The notes: generated by a model not told the origin, from the sequence alone. 64,000 nt of DNA from Phytoseiulus persimilis (GCA_037576195.1 CM075101.1:12214001-12278000); one strand, 5' to 3'; positions 1-11,760 are shown, counted from the stretch's first letter. Translations and numbers: made by a program.

Positions 1-2
1 GC

Positions 3-152
3 CTGAGGTACGGCACGGAGACGCAAGTGAAGGAGATCATGGCGCTAGGATTCAAGCGCGAAGACGTTGTTCGCGAACTGGAAGGCGCGAAGGGCGACAA
101 AAACCTAGCCATCGGCGCCTTGTTTGCCAAGTCGTTCACCGTTCCGAAGTAG
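3..152 (+). CDS. C-terminal end of a UBA-like domain protein (partial)
   Basis: The window begins inside an open frame that runs 49 codons to a TAG at 150-152. The peptide has the look of a ubiquitin-associated (UBA) three-helix bundle at a protein's C-terminus. A first helix carries the hydrophobic-Met-x-hydrophobic-Gly-Phe loop (EIMALGFKRE), a second helix carries DVVRELEG, and after a Gly-Asp-Lys-Asn turn a third helix carries LAIGALFAKSF. UBA domains usually bind ubiquitin or ubiquitin-like proteins. The 5' part of the gene lies outside the window, so neither the full protein nor its exact name can be given. A splice acceptor could lie at or just before position 1. The fold assignment is inferred from pattern only; the reading frame and stop are directly seen. 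Confidence 0.5.
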   Translation: MRYGTETQVKEIMALGFKREDVVRELEGAKGDKNLAIGALFAKSFTVPK

Positions 153-545
153 ATCTCGGGATTCCCAACTTCCTACGTCGCACAATCCGAAGGAATGGAG
201 TTCCGTCTCTTGTATAGTACCGAAGAACCTGCGAGCGGGTTCCGATCCTCGATATCGACCGAGGTCGTCGTTGCCGAACGGATTCACGTTGGCGTTCCGA
301 GAAAATGTTTCGGGCTGCGCAACGGTTCGCAATGGCTGACCTACTTTATTTTTTTATCGCTGTTCCCTCTGCGGTGTGTATTATTTGGGAGAAGAGAATG
401 TCAACAGGAATTTACATATGGATGGCCATCGCGTAATCCAACAAGCTTATTCGCAATATTCATGTTCTCTCGACTGTTGTCCGAAAAAGGCTCAAAGGTT
501 AGTGTAACCGCGTAACGGTTGTATTACGTTAGAGATAATGAGCTG

Positions 546-551
546 AATAAA
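546..551 (+). promoter_or_regulatory. Polyadenylation signal of the UBA-like gene
   Basis: An AATAAA hexamer lies about 395 bases after the stop codon at 150-152, on the same strand. The bases between (153-545) have no credible coding frame and are best read as the 3' UTR. Confidence 0.45.
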
Positions 552-689
552 GAATTCCTTGTCATTGAATCCAGAAGCGTAACCAACCCTTTTCCTTCAC
601 GAGGCTGTCCGGTGCCGCTGCTATTGCTGGGAGCTGGCGTAGAGGGCAAAAGTAGAGCGTGAGGGGTATGGCACGTCAAGGTTCTTGCA

Positions 690-896
690 GATACCCCGAA
701 ATCCCGCAGATAAGAACCCTTTTCTTTTCGATTCCTTCTTAGAAAAACGCATCAGATGAGATCGCAATCTGCCGAGTTCGTTACCTGATGAGCTCGTTGT
801 CTGATATGTTAGTCATCTTGCGGAGCGGATCTGATGCAGTTTCTCGAGAAAAATGGAAAAAAGAAGGGTTCGTTATCTGCGGGATGTTCGGGTATC
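690..896. repeat. Foldback inverted repeat, arms of about 39 bp
   Basis: The arm at 690-728 (core ATCCCGCAGATAA at 701-713) is nearly the reverse complement of the arm at 857-896 (core TTATCTGCGGGAT at 873-885). The arms differ by a few single-base changes or indels and are separated by about 130 bases. Similarity fades outward but may extend further on both sides. This is the structure of a small foldback or MITE-like element. No target-site duplication was identified. Confidence 0.6.
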
Positions 897-901
897 GTCA
901 A

Positions 902-1867
902 GTAGGTTTTGCAAATAACCGCATTTATAATTATTCGCGGTCACGGTTGGCTGATGACCGCGAATCCATAGCCGCAGCCGCGGTTAACCGCAAAATTAGG
1001 ACCGAAAACCGCGGTTATACGGTTAAGTGCCTGGAGACGTGATACTGAACAGATCACCGATACCATCGTTCTAACGCCTCGTCAGAGCCGAAGACGAAGG
1101 GGAGAAACCACAACTCCTCGATATCCTTCCCAGAATAAAGTTTCGACATGAGAGAGAACTTTGTATGATTTCCAGGAAGCTTCTCCTCTTTCATGAGGAA
1201 GAAGGTTCTATCATTAAGGGACACCGAGATCTCAAAACACATCTCGTGGAGACTTGTTTGTTACAACTCGAACTTGATCGAATGGGGCCGGAAACATAGG
1301 TTGAACGTTTCAAGTCACGAAATCTTCGACTAATTATCCTGATGCAGAAGGGATGATCTTGTATTTTGGAGCCTCCCGTCCGATGAATGTAGTCAGCAAT
1401 GTCGGGTTCAACTGCTCACGATCCGCTGAGGAAGTGTTGCAAACTCTGAAATGTGGAATTGGCACCGACTTCAAAGAGTGCCCAAAGGCATGCGTCTCCG
1501 TTGAGTTGGGATGACTCACGTGGATTCAACGTCCTGATTCTCTAGTTTTTTTTATTGGGAATCCTCGAGGTCGTCTTTTGAGCTGCTTCCAAATTTTGTA
1601 TCACTCCAAATTACTGCTCTTGTCTTCGATATCATCGTTGCGGTCTTTAAAAAAGGCCTATGTTCTCGGTTCCGACCAGTGCATGAGAGATCCCCATTCT
1701 CTGGTAAGACTTCACCACGATTCTTCCATCGACCCACACGATCGCCACTCCCGCTGTACTCTGTTCATTCATCATACCAGATGCGCGGTTATTTATATAT
1801 TTTTATATATAAGGTAAAAATTATTTGCGGTTGTCAACCGCGGTTGAATAACCATTGCAAAGCCTAC
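902..1867. mobile_element. Possible non-autonomous DNA element with inverted ends and AACCGCGGTT subterminal motifs
   Basis: GTAGGTTTTGCAA at 902-914 is matched in reverse complement by TTGCAAAGCCTAC at 1855-1867 (12 of 13 bases). Just inside each end are clusters of GCGGTT/AACCGC motifs: many between 915 and 1030, several between 1825 and 1850. Inverted ends with subterminal motif clusters are typical of non-autonomous DNA transposons. The interior has only short open frames and no transposase that I recognise. One frame on the minus strand (1054-1242, 62 codons) is protein-like in composition but unidentified. The left end overlaps the foldback at 690-896, so the two may be one composite element. 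Confidence 0.35.
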
Positions 1868-3081
1868 CGTCAAGTCCCGCGGATCAGGACTCAAGGTTAG
1901 TTGATTATCTGACCTATAGAACTCGTTCTTCGTTATGCTTCCAAGCGAATGTGAGAACCATTCGCGCGAACGGAAATTCCACCCTATTCGCGGTCCCTGA
2001 AATCACTGAAGCCCCATCATAACATTGTGCGACACTCTCGTTTCAAAGGCGCAATGCCGCCATCAATGGCTTCCACGTCAAATTTTCTCAGGGAATGGAA
2101 CGCGATGAATCGCCCCAAGACTTCGAACCCACGAACTGTACGGACCTGTCCTCCTCGTGAGCGGACCGATCTAGGACACAGACAGATTCGAGTGCACTGG
2201 CGTTCATTCCCGGCTCAGGGCCGTTCGTCAACTTTCACGGAACAACTTGACATATTAGCCTGCGCTTCACATATATGTTGGATTCCCCCAGATCCACGTC
2301 ATCATCCCAGCTATGGGATCCCTACCTCCGACCACAGTCATCTGCGAGTGTCCTCACTCTGGCATCTGGCAACCCCTGGTTGCATCATCGAGATTATTAT
2401 CATTATTCATTTCATCCTTCTGATGCTCGGCCCCTCACTGGCTGCCCTTCTCTATGAGCTTGTGACTCCATTGGAACCTCACTCTCCTGGGTGGCATCTT
2501 TCGCCGGGGAACAGCTCTGTTTTCCGATTTTTCACCCATGAGTTTCATCCGCGACGCTGTCGAGGCCTCTAGTACCGTGTCTTCGACGCACACACCGCCA
2601 TGATCTCAATCCTCCCGTTCCACTTCCATCCTGTCCTACGTTGCCGTCGAGGATTCTATAATACCCCGTACAAGTCGATGCTTTCTCGTCTGTACACTTC
2701 CCCGTCCGGTCTCACAGAAATCCTCTCGAAGAGCAAACTCAGCAAATCAACATTCGCGGCTACTTCTCCAGAGTTCTCCCTAGTCGTACGCTCCTCCGGA
2801 CTGTGTTCTGATAGTGCGTCTTCCGCGCTCTACTCCGACTCATCCGTCTACAAATAATCGATAGCAGTTCTGCAGAGCGACGGACTGCAAGCTGAAAACT
2901 CAGAAATTTCATCATTAGATGGAAAGGTCTCTTCATTGTCGGGTTCGCCCTGCACTCCATACCACCGTGGCTGACTGCAGTGCGCGATACAAGAGTAATT
3001 CGTGTGCGATCGGAATTGTGTCAACATGTAGCGATCTTTTGGCAACACTTGAGTCACCACCATCGGAGTCTCAAGCTTGAG
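1868..3081. other. No gene recognised
   Basis: The longest frame is 181 codons on the plus strand (2027-2572). It ends in a run coded by an ATT-rich stretch near 2393-2425 and resembles no family I know. No splice-consistent exons were found. Proximity to the integrase remnant suggests retroelement debris, but this is not shown. Confidence 0.4.
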
Positions 3082-3605
3082 TCACAGCTTTCCTTGAACT
3101 ATTTTTGATGCTCTTTCAACATCTCCCTGACTTGTGCCTGAATCGCCCCTGGCCTGATGGTATCTTGCATACTTTCTCTGACTTATCCAAACGAATCGAA
3201 TCGCGGCCAGTAACCGTGGAGAACCTCGGAGGCCGATTTCGCGGTGCTTCTCGTCGGCGTTCGATTCAACAACATTCGTATGCTGAGAGGAGAATTTGGC
3301 ATGATGAATTCCCGTTTTTCCCACCATCTTTCGAAACACTACCTTCGATGTGAGAGCTGTCCCCTTACCCGTCGTTTTCACCGCTTCGAGAGCGACATAC
3401 TTCGTTAGTCCATCCACCACCACTATAATAAGCTTCTTTCCATGTGACTGCGGGAATGGCCCTGAGTGATCAATGAACAGCTTCTCAAAAGAGCCTCTCT
3501 GGGCGAATCCTCCCCTCCTTCTCCCTCCTAGGAATAAAACCCTCCTTCTCTACCTGCAACGTCACGGTTGAAGATACAGTTCGGACAAGCTTGCAAGTGG
3601 TACTT
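3082..3605 (-). pseudogene. Decayed retrotransposon integrase (Ty3-like)
   Basis: Read on the minus strand from 3605 downward, a zinc-binding-like piece (YHLQACPNCIFNRDV) ends at an in-frame stop. In another frame comes an integrase catalytic core: FIDHSGPFP with the first catalytic Asp, then IIVVVDGLTKYVALEAVKT, the usual beta-strand and T-K-[YW] signature of Ty3-type integrases. The segment that should carry the second Asp (the D-N/R-G motif) is missing. The frame continues with TGIHHAKFSSQHT and VESNAD, which aligns with the catalytic Glu region. The stop, the frame change and the lost Asp mean it cannot encode an active enzyme. Confidence 0.65.
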
Positions 3606-4890
3606 CACGTATTCCTTCATTGTTGGGCACCAGTAGAACTATTTGATGACTTCCATCTTTCCCTTGGCCTGATATTGCCCCGCTTGTCATGGTATAGGAC
3701 CAATATATACTTTCGCATCTTCTTCGGTACCACGAACCCCGATACCCTTGTAGAGAATATCTCAAGTAAACGGAATTCCTCTATCAAACTCTATGACATT
3801 CGATGTCACTGTTTACATCGTAGCCCGATTGACGCGGTGGCCCCGGAGAATCGGTTGAATCATAGCGGCCAGTTGAGCTTCCCAGACTGGAAAGCAGACA
3901 CGTGTAAATTGGAACTGGTTACGCTACTAATTGCATCTATAAGGGTTTCTCGTTTCTTCTCAAACGTGTCTCCCCATTCCAAATGATGATTTATGATTCG
4001 AGCTCCCATATAACCGGACATGTTCCTTTCCGTCCATTCGTCCGGTTTTCTTGAGCAACCGGAATGATTCCGGAATTGTGAGGATATGAGTGAGGGCGGC
4101 TCTCCAACAGCCGTAATATCGGTCATCGCTCCTCGCTCTTTATTTGTGGAGCTGTGTATTGACTGTGTTAACGGAGTTCCAGGAGATCGCGAGGTGTACT
4201 TCGCGATCGAGGTGACGCCCCCTTGCGGCCTCGTTTGTATGAAACCACCTGAGCTAGTGGGTACTAGTGGACACGCTGGGTACATTTCTGAGTACCACAT
4301 TCCACCCTCAGGAAAACTTTGAGGAAGTCGAATTTTTCGTCTCGAAGATGCAAGCAAAACCCGCTGACAGCTCTTTGCTGAAATCCTTAGTCAGTCCAAC
4401 TGCATTTGATCGCGCAATTCTGAAAACTGCCAGATCGGCATGCTGAGCTCGATTCAGAGAACTCTGAGACGTCCTTTCGCAATACGGCTCAAAGAAATTG
4501 TTGGCAACAGTTCCCATTCGGTTCTACTACGGATGATGTCAGAAAGAAATTCCGAAGTGTTTAAGCGTGCCATCCTCTCCAATGTAGGACTGGAGCCATC
4601 TTCTTCCATTCGAAAGAACCTTTTTCCGGACAGGAGTCGTAGTTCGTCACGAGTCACGACCGAACATGAAGAGGCACCATCGATACAGTTGATGCGGACC
4701 CACTTTTCGACGTGTAAAGACCCTGTGTCGGTGCCTAAGCTTGTTCGGTCAAAGAAGTCCTCATTCAATACTCCAACATGCTTGTTTTATTCGGAGAAAA
4801 TTCAAAATTCGAATGTCCGCCTCCTCGTCCGATCTCAGGCAAGAGATCGGGACAACTGCCCGTTTTTCGCGACAAAACTGTCCGGGGGAG
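3606..4890 (-). mobile_element. Possible upstream remainder of the same retroelement
   Basis: This lies 5' of the integrase on the minus strand, where protease, reverse transcriptase and RNase H would be expected. The minus-strand frame 4454-4768 contains DGASSCSVVTRDE in a context that loosely resembles a retroviral-type aspartic protease (Asp-Gly-Ala with a following Ser/Val run). Frames at 3860-4357 and 4308-4517 are open but show no clear reverse transcriptase motif. If this is the same element, most of its reverse transcriptase is deleted, since only about 1 kb separates the protease-like and integrase parts. The assignment rests mainly on position. Confidence 0.25.
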
Positions 4891-6732
4891 CTCTAGTTAT
4901 TATACCGCTTGATCCGGAGATAACGCGTGATCCGAGAAGAACAGTCTTCTTTGATCGTGGACGGATAGCCCACATCTCCTTCCCGAGTTCCGGTCCCCTT
5001 AGGAATCAACACTGACCGGTAATGAAAGCGTCCGGAGGTCTTGAAGGCGAGTGAACTGCGAGAGAAGAGAGATACGACAATAAAGCGTGAAGTTTCGCTT
5101 CCCTCGGAAACGCTCCCTTCCTTGTTTCTCTTCACTTTTGCGCCTCCGAGGGAAGCGGGAAAATGAAGTTGTCGGGAATTGGTTCGGAAAATTCCTGACT
5201 GGAAACTCGGCTGTTAGGAAGTTGGAGGTACGAGGTTCTGAATCTGGGCTCTTCAATCGCCGAGCGGGTAGAATGTTGGAGTCTGAGTCATTCCACACTG
5301 GGCCGAGGGAAGTATTCTCTGGCTTGTCCTGTTTGGAATCATTTTAGGGAGATGCCGAGAATCGCGCCCAGGGTGGGGGACATACTTTGTTTCGTTGCGA
5401 GGGAAAGAGATATGAGCATGGGAGATTTCCTGCCCTCAATCACTTGGACACCGGGATGGACTCGGAGTGTGGCAATCCGATATAGCACGACATGTCTCAT
5501 AGCTCCCTTGGGATTCTAGATCCATTGGATCGCTTCCAGGGCAGCTGAGGAGCTTCGCAAGAAGATGCACGTAATGAACGTCCGGGTCGTTGCGCTCCCG
5601 TCGTCGAAAAAACTACCTAGGAGCCTATCGGGAATTATATCGGCGTTTTAGCGATCAGATGGGGTGAAATCGAGCCTCGTTATCGTCGAACCGGTCTCCC
5701 AATCAACCAATCAGCAGTTTTCAATCAACATCCATCCTGAGCGAATTTCTCTCCGCGATGGCGTCGCACGAGGAGATCGGATACTCTCCTGTGAAAGATC
5801 ACAAGGAATAGGTACGAGGCTACTCAGAGGTTCTCTGGCAAGACCAACGGGACGGTGGAGGGCTTAGTAAGGGATGGTTCGTGAAGCTTTGAACTAGTGG
5901 GAACTCCCCCGTCGGAGTCCTTGTTGCCTGAATTCGATACCAATACCGTGATCAGGGAATTCAAAAGCCCCGAACCTTACTCCGAGCACCTTGATCCGCG
6001 CTGTTCTGCACCGTTTCCTGGCAGGAAAAAAATATGCGATCGCGTTTTGATCATTGGCAGGATCATGGTCACGCGTTTCGATCATAATAACAGCTCTTCC
6101 GGTCTTCATCATGCTTGTATCGATCATGAATTTTCGCCCTGACGATCATGTCATAGAAAAAGCTGTCCGCCACTGATCGCAGGAAAACCTCTCCCGTAGT
6201 TATCAAAGGAACTCAAAGATCTGGGCAGCCACCTCGGGCTACTTGAAGTTCCAGTTCAACCTCATTGCCCGAGGTCACATCCTGACACGACATCATCAGG
6301 CTGTGATGAAAGCCATCACGGAGCACTCGACCGAAAACACTCTGATGGCGATCGACGAAGGGATCCAGAATGAACAACTCAGTTGTTTCATCAGGAGAAA
6401 AATGTTCAAAACAATCCTACCTGAGGATTTTGTTCCATTAGGTAAAAGAATTGAGTTCCATCCTAGGTACTACTTCTGGAAACTCTGGGAGTAGGTATAC
6501 ATAATAAAAGGAAATCGTTACGTACCCCGACTCTTACGAAGAACTCTTTCTTGAAACATAAAATAGTTAATGGCCATAGGTGGATTCTATACTCCCTCTG
6601 CATGTAAAACCAAACTAGTGTAGAACCACAGACCTCACGCCCTAACAGCGTTAGAGGTAAAACTGGACCTAGGTTTTGGTAGGGATAGAATCGGTAAAAT
6701 TCAGGGTCATATCTGAACTGACAGTTTCATCT
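4891..6732. other. No gene recognised; possibly the body of an LTR element
   Basis: Only short frames occur. The most protein-like is 6243-6494 (plus, 83 codons), which I cannot assign. Because an LTR-like 5' end preceded by a purine tract follows at 6733, this stretch may be the decayed interior of that element, but no gag or pol motif is visible. Confidence 0.3.
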
Positions 6733-7030
6733 AAGGGAGGATGTTGAAATATCACTCCGTTTCTGGTATCTGAAACACGTCTTAGTTCAGACGATCATCT
6801 TAGTGTATACGGGGACGGTAATACAGTACCGTGGGCGACAAGCCCTTACTGGGAGATACAGTACAGCAGTATCCCAGAATTGTATGTAACCCTGAGCCGA
6901 AGGCCATCCGCCTTCGGCTCATGCAAACCCACACTCTTGGTTGGGTATATATACACGCAATAAAGGCAATGCCCACGAGGAGCTAAGTAAACCGAAAAAC
7001 TGAGTCGCATGCTCCAGCTACGCGCTCCCA
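6733..7030 (+). repeat. LTR-like segment with polypurine tract, TATA box, poly(A) signal and hairpin
   Basis: A purine tract AAGGGAGGA (6733-6741) is followed directly by TGTTGAAATATC at 6742, which is how many LTRs begin next to the 3' polypurine tract. Further in are a perfect 11-bp hairpin (GAGCCGAAGGC at 6894-6904 and its complement at 6910-6920, loop of 5), TATATATA at 6946-6953 and AATAAA at 6959-6964. TATA and poly(A) signals this close together fit an LTR U3-R region. The 3' end of the LTR is not determined (7030 is nominal), and no partner LTR was found in the window. Confidence 0.35.
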
Positions 7031-8015
7031 TTCGCTGAAAATGAATCCAGGAGGAGAAATGAGTCCTGGAGATATTCCAGTCAGATAGTAGTTTGACAGC
7101 GAAGTTTAAATTTCAAGGCCGACAGGAAGAAGTTCACGTTTCCTTGCGAACGATGAGTCAAGCAAAACTTCAGGTGGATCACACCGACGGAGCGGTCGGA
7201 ACCGTCGTGACCTTTCATTCATCGTGCTCCATTCTTCAGAGATTCAACCAGCTCTCTACTGCAGTCGATCGAGTCCCCCATGGCAGCAACGTCGTTGCAT
7301 CCGGGCTGCACGATTCGTTCTCTCTCGTTCTCATTCGGCATTCGTTCGGCATTCGTTCTCGAGTCTCTACAGGCGGCATTCCAGCGGTGGGGCGGTGTTT
7401 CATTGGTTTATGTTCTTGACGGAGGCCTTGGCCGGAGTTGCCCGGGATTCCCGGCCCGGAGCTCTCTTTTGACAGTTGAAGTTGAGACTCCCGGTCTCTC
7501 CGCGGTCTCCGGAGCAGTTCCCGGCGGGCGGTCCATTCAGCATGCTGATTTGTCTGTCCTGGAAGAGTCTGCCGCAGTGATCCAATTCTGAGTTGTGCGC
7601 TCGATCTAGTGGCAAGGTCATCGTGACACCAATGTGGTTGTTCTTGCGCTACTCGGCGTACGATCTCACTCATCTCTTGGTCTCCCTTTGCTTGCAGATT
7701 GGATCTGAGTCAAGGCAGCTTCCTCCCGTTTCCCTTCCTCAAGATCCATGAACAGAATAAGCTGTCGAACTACGCTCCGGATATGAAATTTTAGAGGAAC
7801 GTTCGCGGATACAATGCACTGATCCTGACCCCCGATAGACCGGGCACCTTCAAATCTCATTTCCAAACTCGAGTATATATTTAGGATCCGGTTCGAGTCA
7901 CTAGCCTCGGCCATTTGGAGAAATGACGGCCTTGGGGAGACACTTCGTCACAGCCGTGATTGCATGCAGCCTGCTCGACCTGAACAGTCAATAAGACGAT
8001 TGATGCGAGAACGCA
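7031..8015. other. No gene recognised
   Basis: Overlapping open frames occur on both strands, the longest on the minus strand at 7236-7673 (145 codons). The sequence contains short tandem-like duplications (the ATTCG..CATTCG run near 7318-7360) that keep frames open. None resembles a known protein. Confidence 0.4.
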
Positions 8016-8021
8016 TTTATT
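8016..8021 (-). promoter_or_regulatory. Polyadenylation signal of the GST gene
   Basis: AATAAA on the minus strand, 285 bases after the GST stop codon at 8306-8308. It is the nearest canonical signal downstream that I found. Confidence 0.4.
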
Positions 8022-8305
8022 GTCATCGATCAGCACTGAGGCATTGGCCCGATTTCTTCGCTCTACTGGGTTCCAGATGAGCAGCTCATCGTCGCTGATT
8101 TTCCTCGTACTTGTTCAATATTTGACAGGCTCCTTCGGAGCGGGCATTTTTGGCCCACCGTAAAGCGAAGCTTCGCTCCACACCGGCCACTTGATACACC
8201 TGGAGGAATTCACATATTCATTATGTCCTGCAGTGCTATCTAACGAAAACAATCGAATGTGTGCGATGTGGACTAACGGTGAAATCCGTTGGAGTCGGCG
8301 GCAAC

Positions 8306-9403
8306 CTACTTTTCGCTTTCAAGGAATTTGGCCATGTTTGGGAGTCCCTCGATTCGCTGCAAGTACGCCTCGAGCTTTGGGTGCTGCGAGTACATCTTCT
8401 CGTACTCGGGCCAAAGGGTACTGGAAATGCGGATGAGTAATTTATCGACCGGCTATCTCTAAGAAATGAAGGGCAGCTACCGAAAATGCGGGGATAGGGA
8501 ATAAGGATTATTGAAAGTATATTTGAGCAGATGAGTTACCGGTGCTGATCGAGCATCTCCCAGAGCAAGAAGTCGACATATGTGAGCTGTTCGCCCGCGA
8601 TGTAGTTACGATCACCGAGGAATTTGGCAAGCTGCTTACACTTCGAATCCTGGAACTGCTTCACGTATTCTTCCTGCGAAAATAATCCAAGTTCAGTGGG
8701 CCCTCCGCTGTCAGTCCTGACTCCTGAGTCTCCCAGTACGGGGTTTCTAAGCGCGTTTCTAGCTTCAGTCGGCGCTCACACTCCAATCGCCCGAGCTTAC
8801 CTTCCTTTTGTCATCATAATTCTCTCCGTAGCAGAGTTCTACGCAGTCCCATATGATGTCATACACCTGGAAGACGGAAGTCACTGTTCTCGAAAAAAGC
8901 GAAACAGAGTATTCCAGTCATTTGTGGGAAGAATCCAGATGATTCACCTCCTGTTCCACGACATCAACTCGTTGCTTGCCTTCCTCGGTTTGAGGGGAGA
9001 GAGCGCCTCGTCGCGCGAGATAGCGGAGGATCGCTAACGACTGGGTAAGCTTGACGTCTCCCATTTTCAAGTACGGCAGATTTGGGAAGTCAAGTCCCAG
9101 CGTGAATTTTTCCTGTAAGATCGCGAATATTTGAAAGGAATGGTCTCGCTTTTCCGGTCTCGCAGCCGTCATTTTGAGTATGGGCCCCATCGACAATTAA
9201 TTTCGAATGGTGGGACGTACCTTCAACCAGCTCTCACGAGAGTCGTTATTCTCCCCAAAGTCGTAACTGCGCTCATCGTATTGTACTTCGCAATAATTCA
9301 AGACGATTCGGATCGCTTGCCCGAGTCCTCGGATCTTCCAGTAACCGAGCTGGGCGACGGAGTCGTCCGAACTACACATTTCGAGAGTCTGTAACATTGA
9401 CAT
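8306..9403 (-). CDS. Mu-class glutathione S-transferase, five coding exons, apparent 2-base deletion in exon 3
   Basis: The exons, in order, are 9403-9221, 9112-8948, 8864-8801, 8673-8540 and 8420-8306; all introns are GT-AG. The product conjugates glutathione to electrophiles in the cytosol. Exon 1 has LGYWKIRGLGQAIR with the mu-class catalytic Tyr (residue 21 here) in the thioredoxin-like domain. Exon 2 has FTLGLDFPNLPYL and the glutathione-binding QSLAILRYLAR. Exons 4-5 give the all-alpha C-terminal domain (YVKQFQDSK, YIAGEQLTYVDFLLWEMLDQH) ending in FLESEK. Joined exons make 661 bases, one more than a multiple of 3. Exon 3 starts in frame (VYDIIWDCVELCYG) and must end in another frame (ENYDDKRK), so two bases appear lost near 8815-8822. 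The 18 residues before LGYW are unusual for the family, and an acceptor-like CCCAG precedes CTCGGT, so the true first exon may lie upstream. It could be a recent pseudogene or carry a sequence error. Confidence 0.85.
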
Positions 9404-11760
9404 CGGCCTTTTTAGCCGCCGCGAAATGTCCTTCCACGAAAACCAGCCGGCCTTCTATGCCGGACGAATCGGATTGACCGGCCGTATTCTACGAGATGAG
9501 CGGTGCATTAGTTCGTTCGAAGCTGTTAGACGGCTGGCAACACCGATAGCGTCGAAACATTCGGCTTCCTCGGTAGCCGGCTTTAGAGCCGGGCTCCGTC
9601 AGGAGTCAGCGAGCGACCGATCACCTTGGAGCTCGTCGATTCGGCGAACTTCGGCGCTCGGAGCCAACTTCCAAAATCTGGGCTCAAGCGGTTCCCCTCG
9701 TGACTGTGAGCTAAGTGTTTCGTATTCAGATGAGCCGAAAACAAGTTTCCGGGAACGGGGGGGGGGGGACAACAGACGCCCGAGCTCGCACTGATCTGAG
9801 ATCAGCTCGTGCTCAATCTGCATTCGTCTTGCCACGGCTCAAGGATTATGCTCATTTCCCCAAGTCTGACTCCGATAATGGTTCACTCGAGCGAGAACCC
9901 GAAAGTATCCGGAGAGATCAACTCTTGGCGTTGTCAACAGACGCTTCTGCAGCAGGAACCACCACTTTGACAACCCGGCTCTTCATTCATTGAAGCGTCC
10001 GAGAGACCGGCATTCTACAGAACATTATCCTGCTTCCCCGGGTCCGACATCCGAGTCCGGTGTGAGGAGCTCCTCAACAGTAGACGATAGAATCCAACTT
10101 TACCTGAGCTGATAGATCCGATGAAACTCACACCACACGCTAGCTCGGCATCTAGTGGATACAGAGCGTCGACGGAGGCACTGCACAAGGGAAGCGTGGA
10201 AGGGTTTCCGATGGGGTGGAGCAAATCGTCGGATGCTGCGAATCGATGGTGCCGACGTCTCCGAAAACCAGTACCCACATTCCTCACGAGCTCCCGGTCG
10301 AGCCATTGGCGACACGTCCAAAATGAGAAAATCTACAGGAATCGATCGCGCAAGCACAGACGTTCCAAGATATAAATGGAGATGAATGATTTTTTCTGCG
10401 GAAAACTATTTGAGATGAGTCTCGATCTGTTCTCCCTCGGCTTGGATTCCTGCATCGGTTAGTTTGCGCCGAGCAACAACTGGCATCTGCGCATGAAGCA
10501 AGCGATGGCCGCAACTCGGAGTTATTGTGTTTGGACTTGGAAATCGATGCTGTGAGTTCAGAACCAAGTGCACCCGCATGGACGCACACCATCTCGCGAA
10601 CGGTACGGCATTCCCCCACTAAGGTTACGATGAAAGAACATCGGGGCGACGTCTGTAAGAGTTGATTTCGGCAAAGGTTTTCGTTGGATTCGGAAAAACC
10701 GGACGGAAACAGGTGACCGGGCGGAGGGAAAGCTCCGAGCGTTCCACGTCTTGGGTAGCACACGAGTGGTAGTCCTCAAGCGAGTCACACTTACGGAAGC
10801 AAGGGGGCAGAGGAACAGCTCTCGTTGCAGCTCACATGTTCATCGTTTTTCATTGTGGACTTTGATCGTTTGGTAGACATCTCCAGCTGGTCGGAAGTCC
10901 TTGTGACTGTCCGTGTACACTCAGTTGAAATCCCAGAGGGACTGAGAGTTGGGCCAAGGAATACATCGGAAAGCAGTATTCACGCCATTAGTGATGGAAT
11001 TGATTACCGTGCGTACCCGTTTTGGAGGAGTGTTCGCCGCTTCGAAGATGCGACTTCCACTCCTCGCTCTCGAAATTCGGCTACTCCGGGCTAATTCCCG
11101 ATGGAGCCCTAGTCCTGGGGCACTTTCAGGGATTCCCAGCGCGGACAAACTTCTTCCTGTTACAAAATTGAGCTTGGTTTTCTGGATAACTTTCGAATGA
11201 GTTCCAAATGTAACAGGTAGCGCGTGAAGTCCATGGTGCGCTTTGACTTCACTGCGTGACCCGAATGATAGAGCGAGGGGAGCTATGAATTCGAATGATC
11301 TGTTTCAGAATCTGATGAAACCAGACTCTTTGAATTTGTTCGGGTCGTTACCGACCACTCTGCCATTCATTGTCATCGTACCGTTACAGCCTATCTAGCT
11401 GACAGCCTACTTAGGTCCGCCCACCAGAAGGCCCATGGGACTTACAACAAATGGATCCATAGGGACAACCCCTGGCCAGCAGCCAACATATTGCTTCACC
11501 GGCTTCAGGGGAGCCCGGCACTCTACCGATTTGAGATATACCTAACGGCCCCCATACCATCCCATCCCTCCGGTCGAGCTCCAAGGACCCTGAGAACTGA
11601 GGACCCCCTCACTCCTTCCTCGCCTCGACTCTCCTTTGAGTCTACGCGATGTTGGTTGGCCTACTAGCTGCATCTGCGCGCCTTCTCTCCTAACTCTTCC
11701 GATCGTCTCCTTCGTTCCCAGTACACTCTTCACGAAGATGAAACCAGCCTGAGCTAACCC
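9404..11760. other. No gene recognised
   Basis: Many overlapping frames of 75-160 codons occur on both strands, none recognisable. A run of 12 G lies at 9757-9768. GC-rich CCGGC/GCCGG motifs recur between 9405 and 9600. The promoter and any further 5' exon of the GST gene should lie in the first few hundred bases. Confidence 0.4.

Noticed and set aside
2027..2572. 181-codon plus-strand frame
   Set aside because: No known relative, contains an ATT-run-coded Ile stretch, and lies next to retroelement debris.
7236..7673. 145-codon minus-strand frame
   Set aside because: Composition is dominated by Arg/Glu from short internal duplications; no family resemblance and opposite-strand frames are equally open.
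9757..9768. Run of 12 G as a possible G-quadruplex
   Set aside because: A single homopolymer without further G tracts nearby; a second run at 33325-33335 is similar. Likely slippage-prone sequence only.
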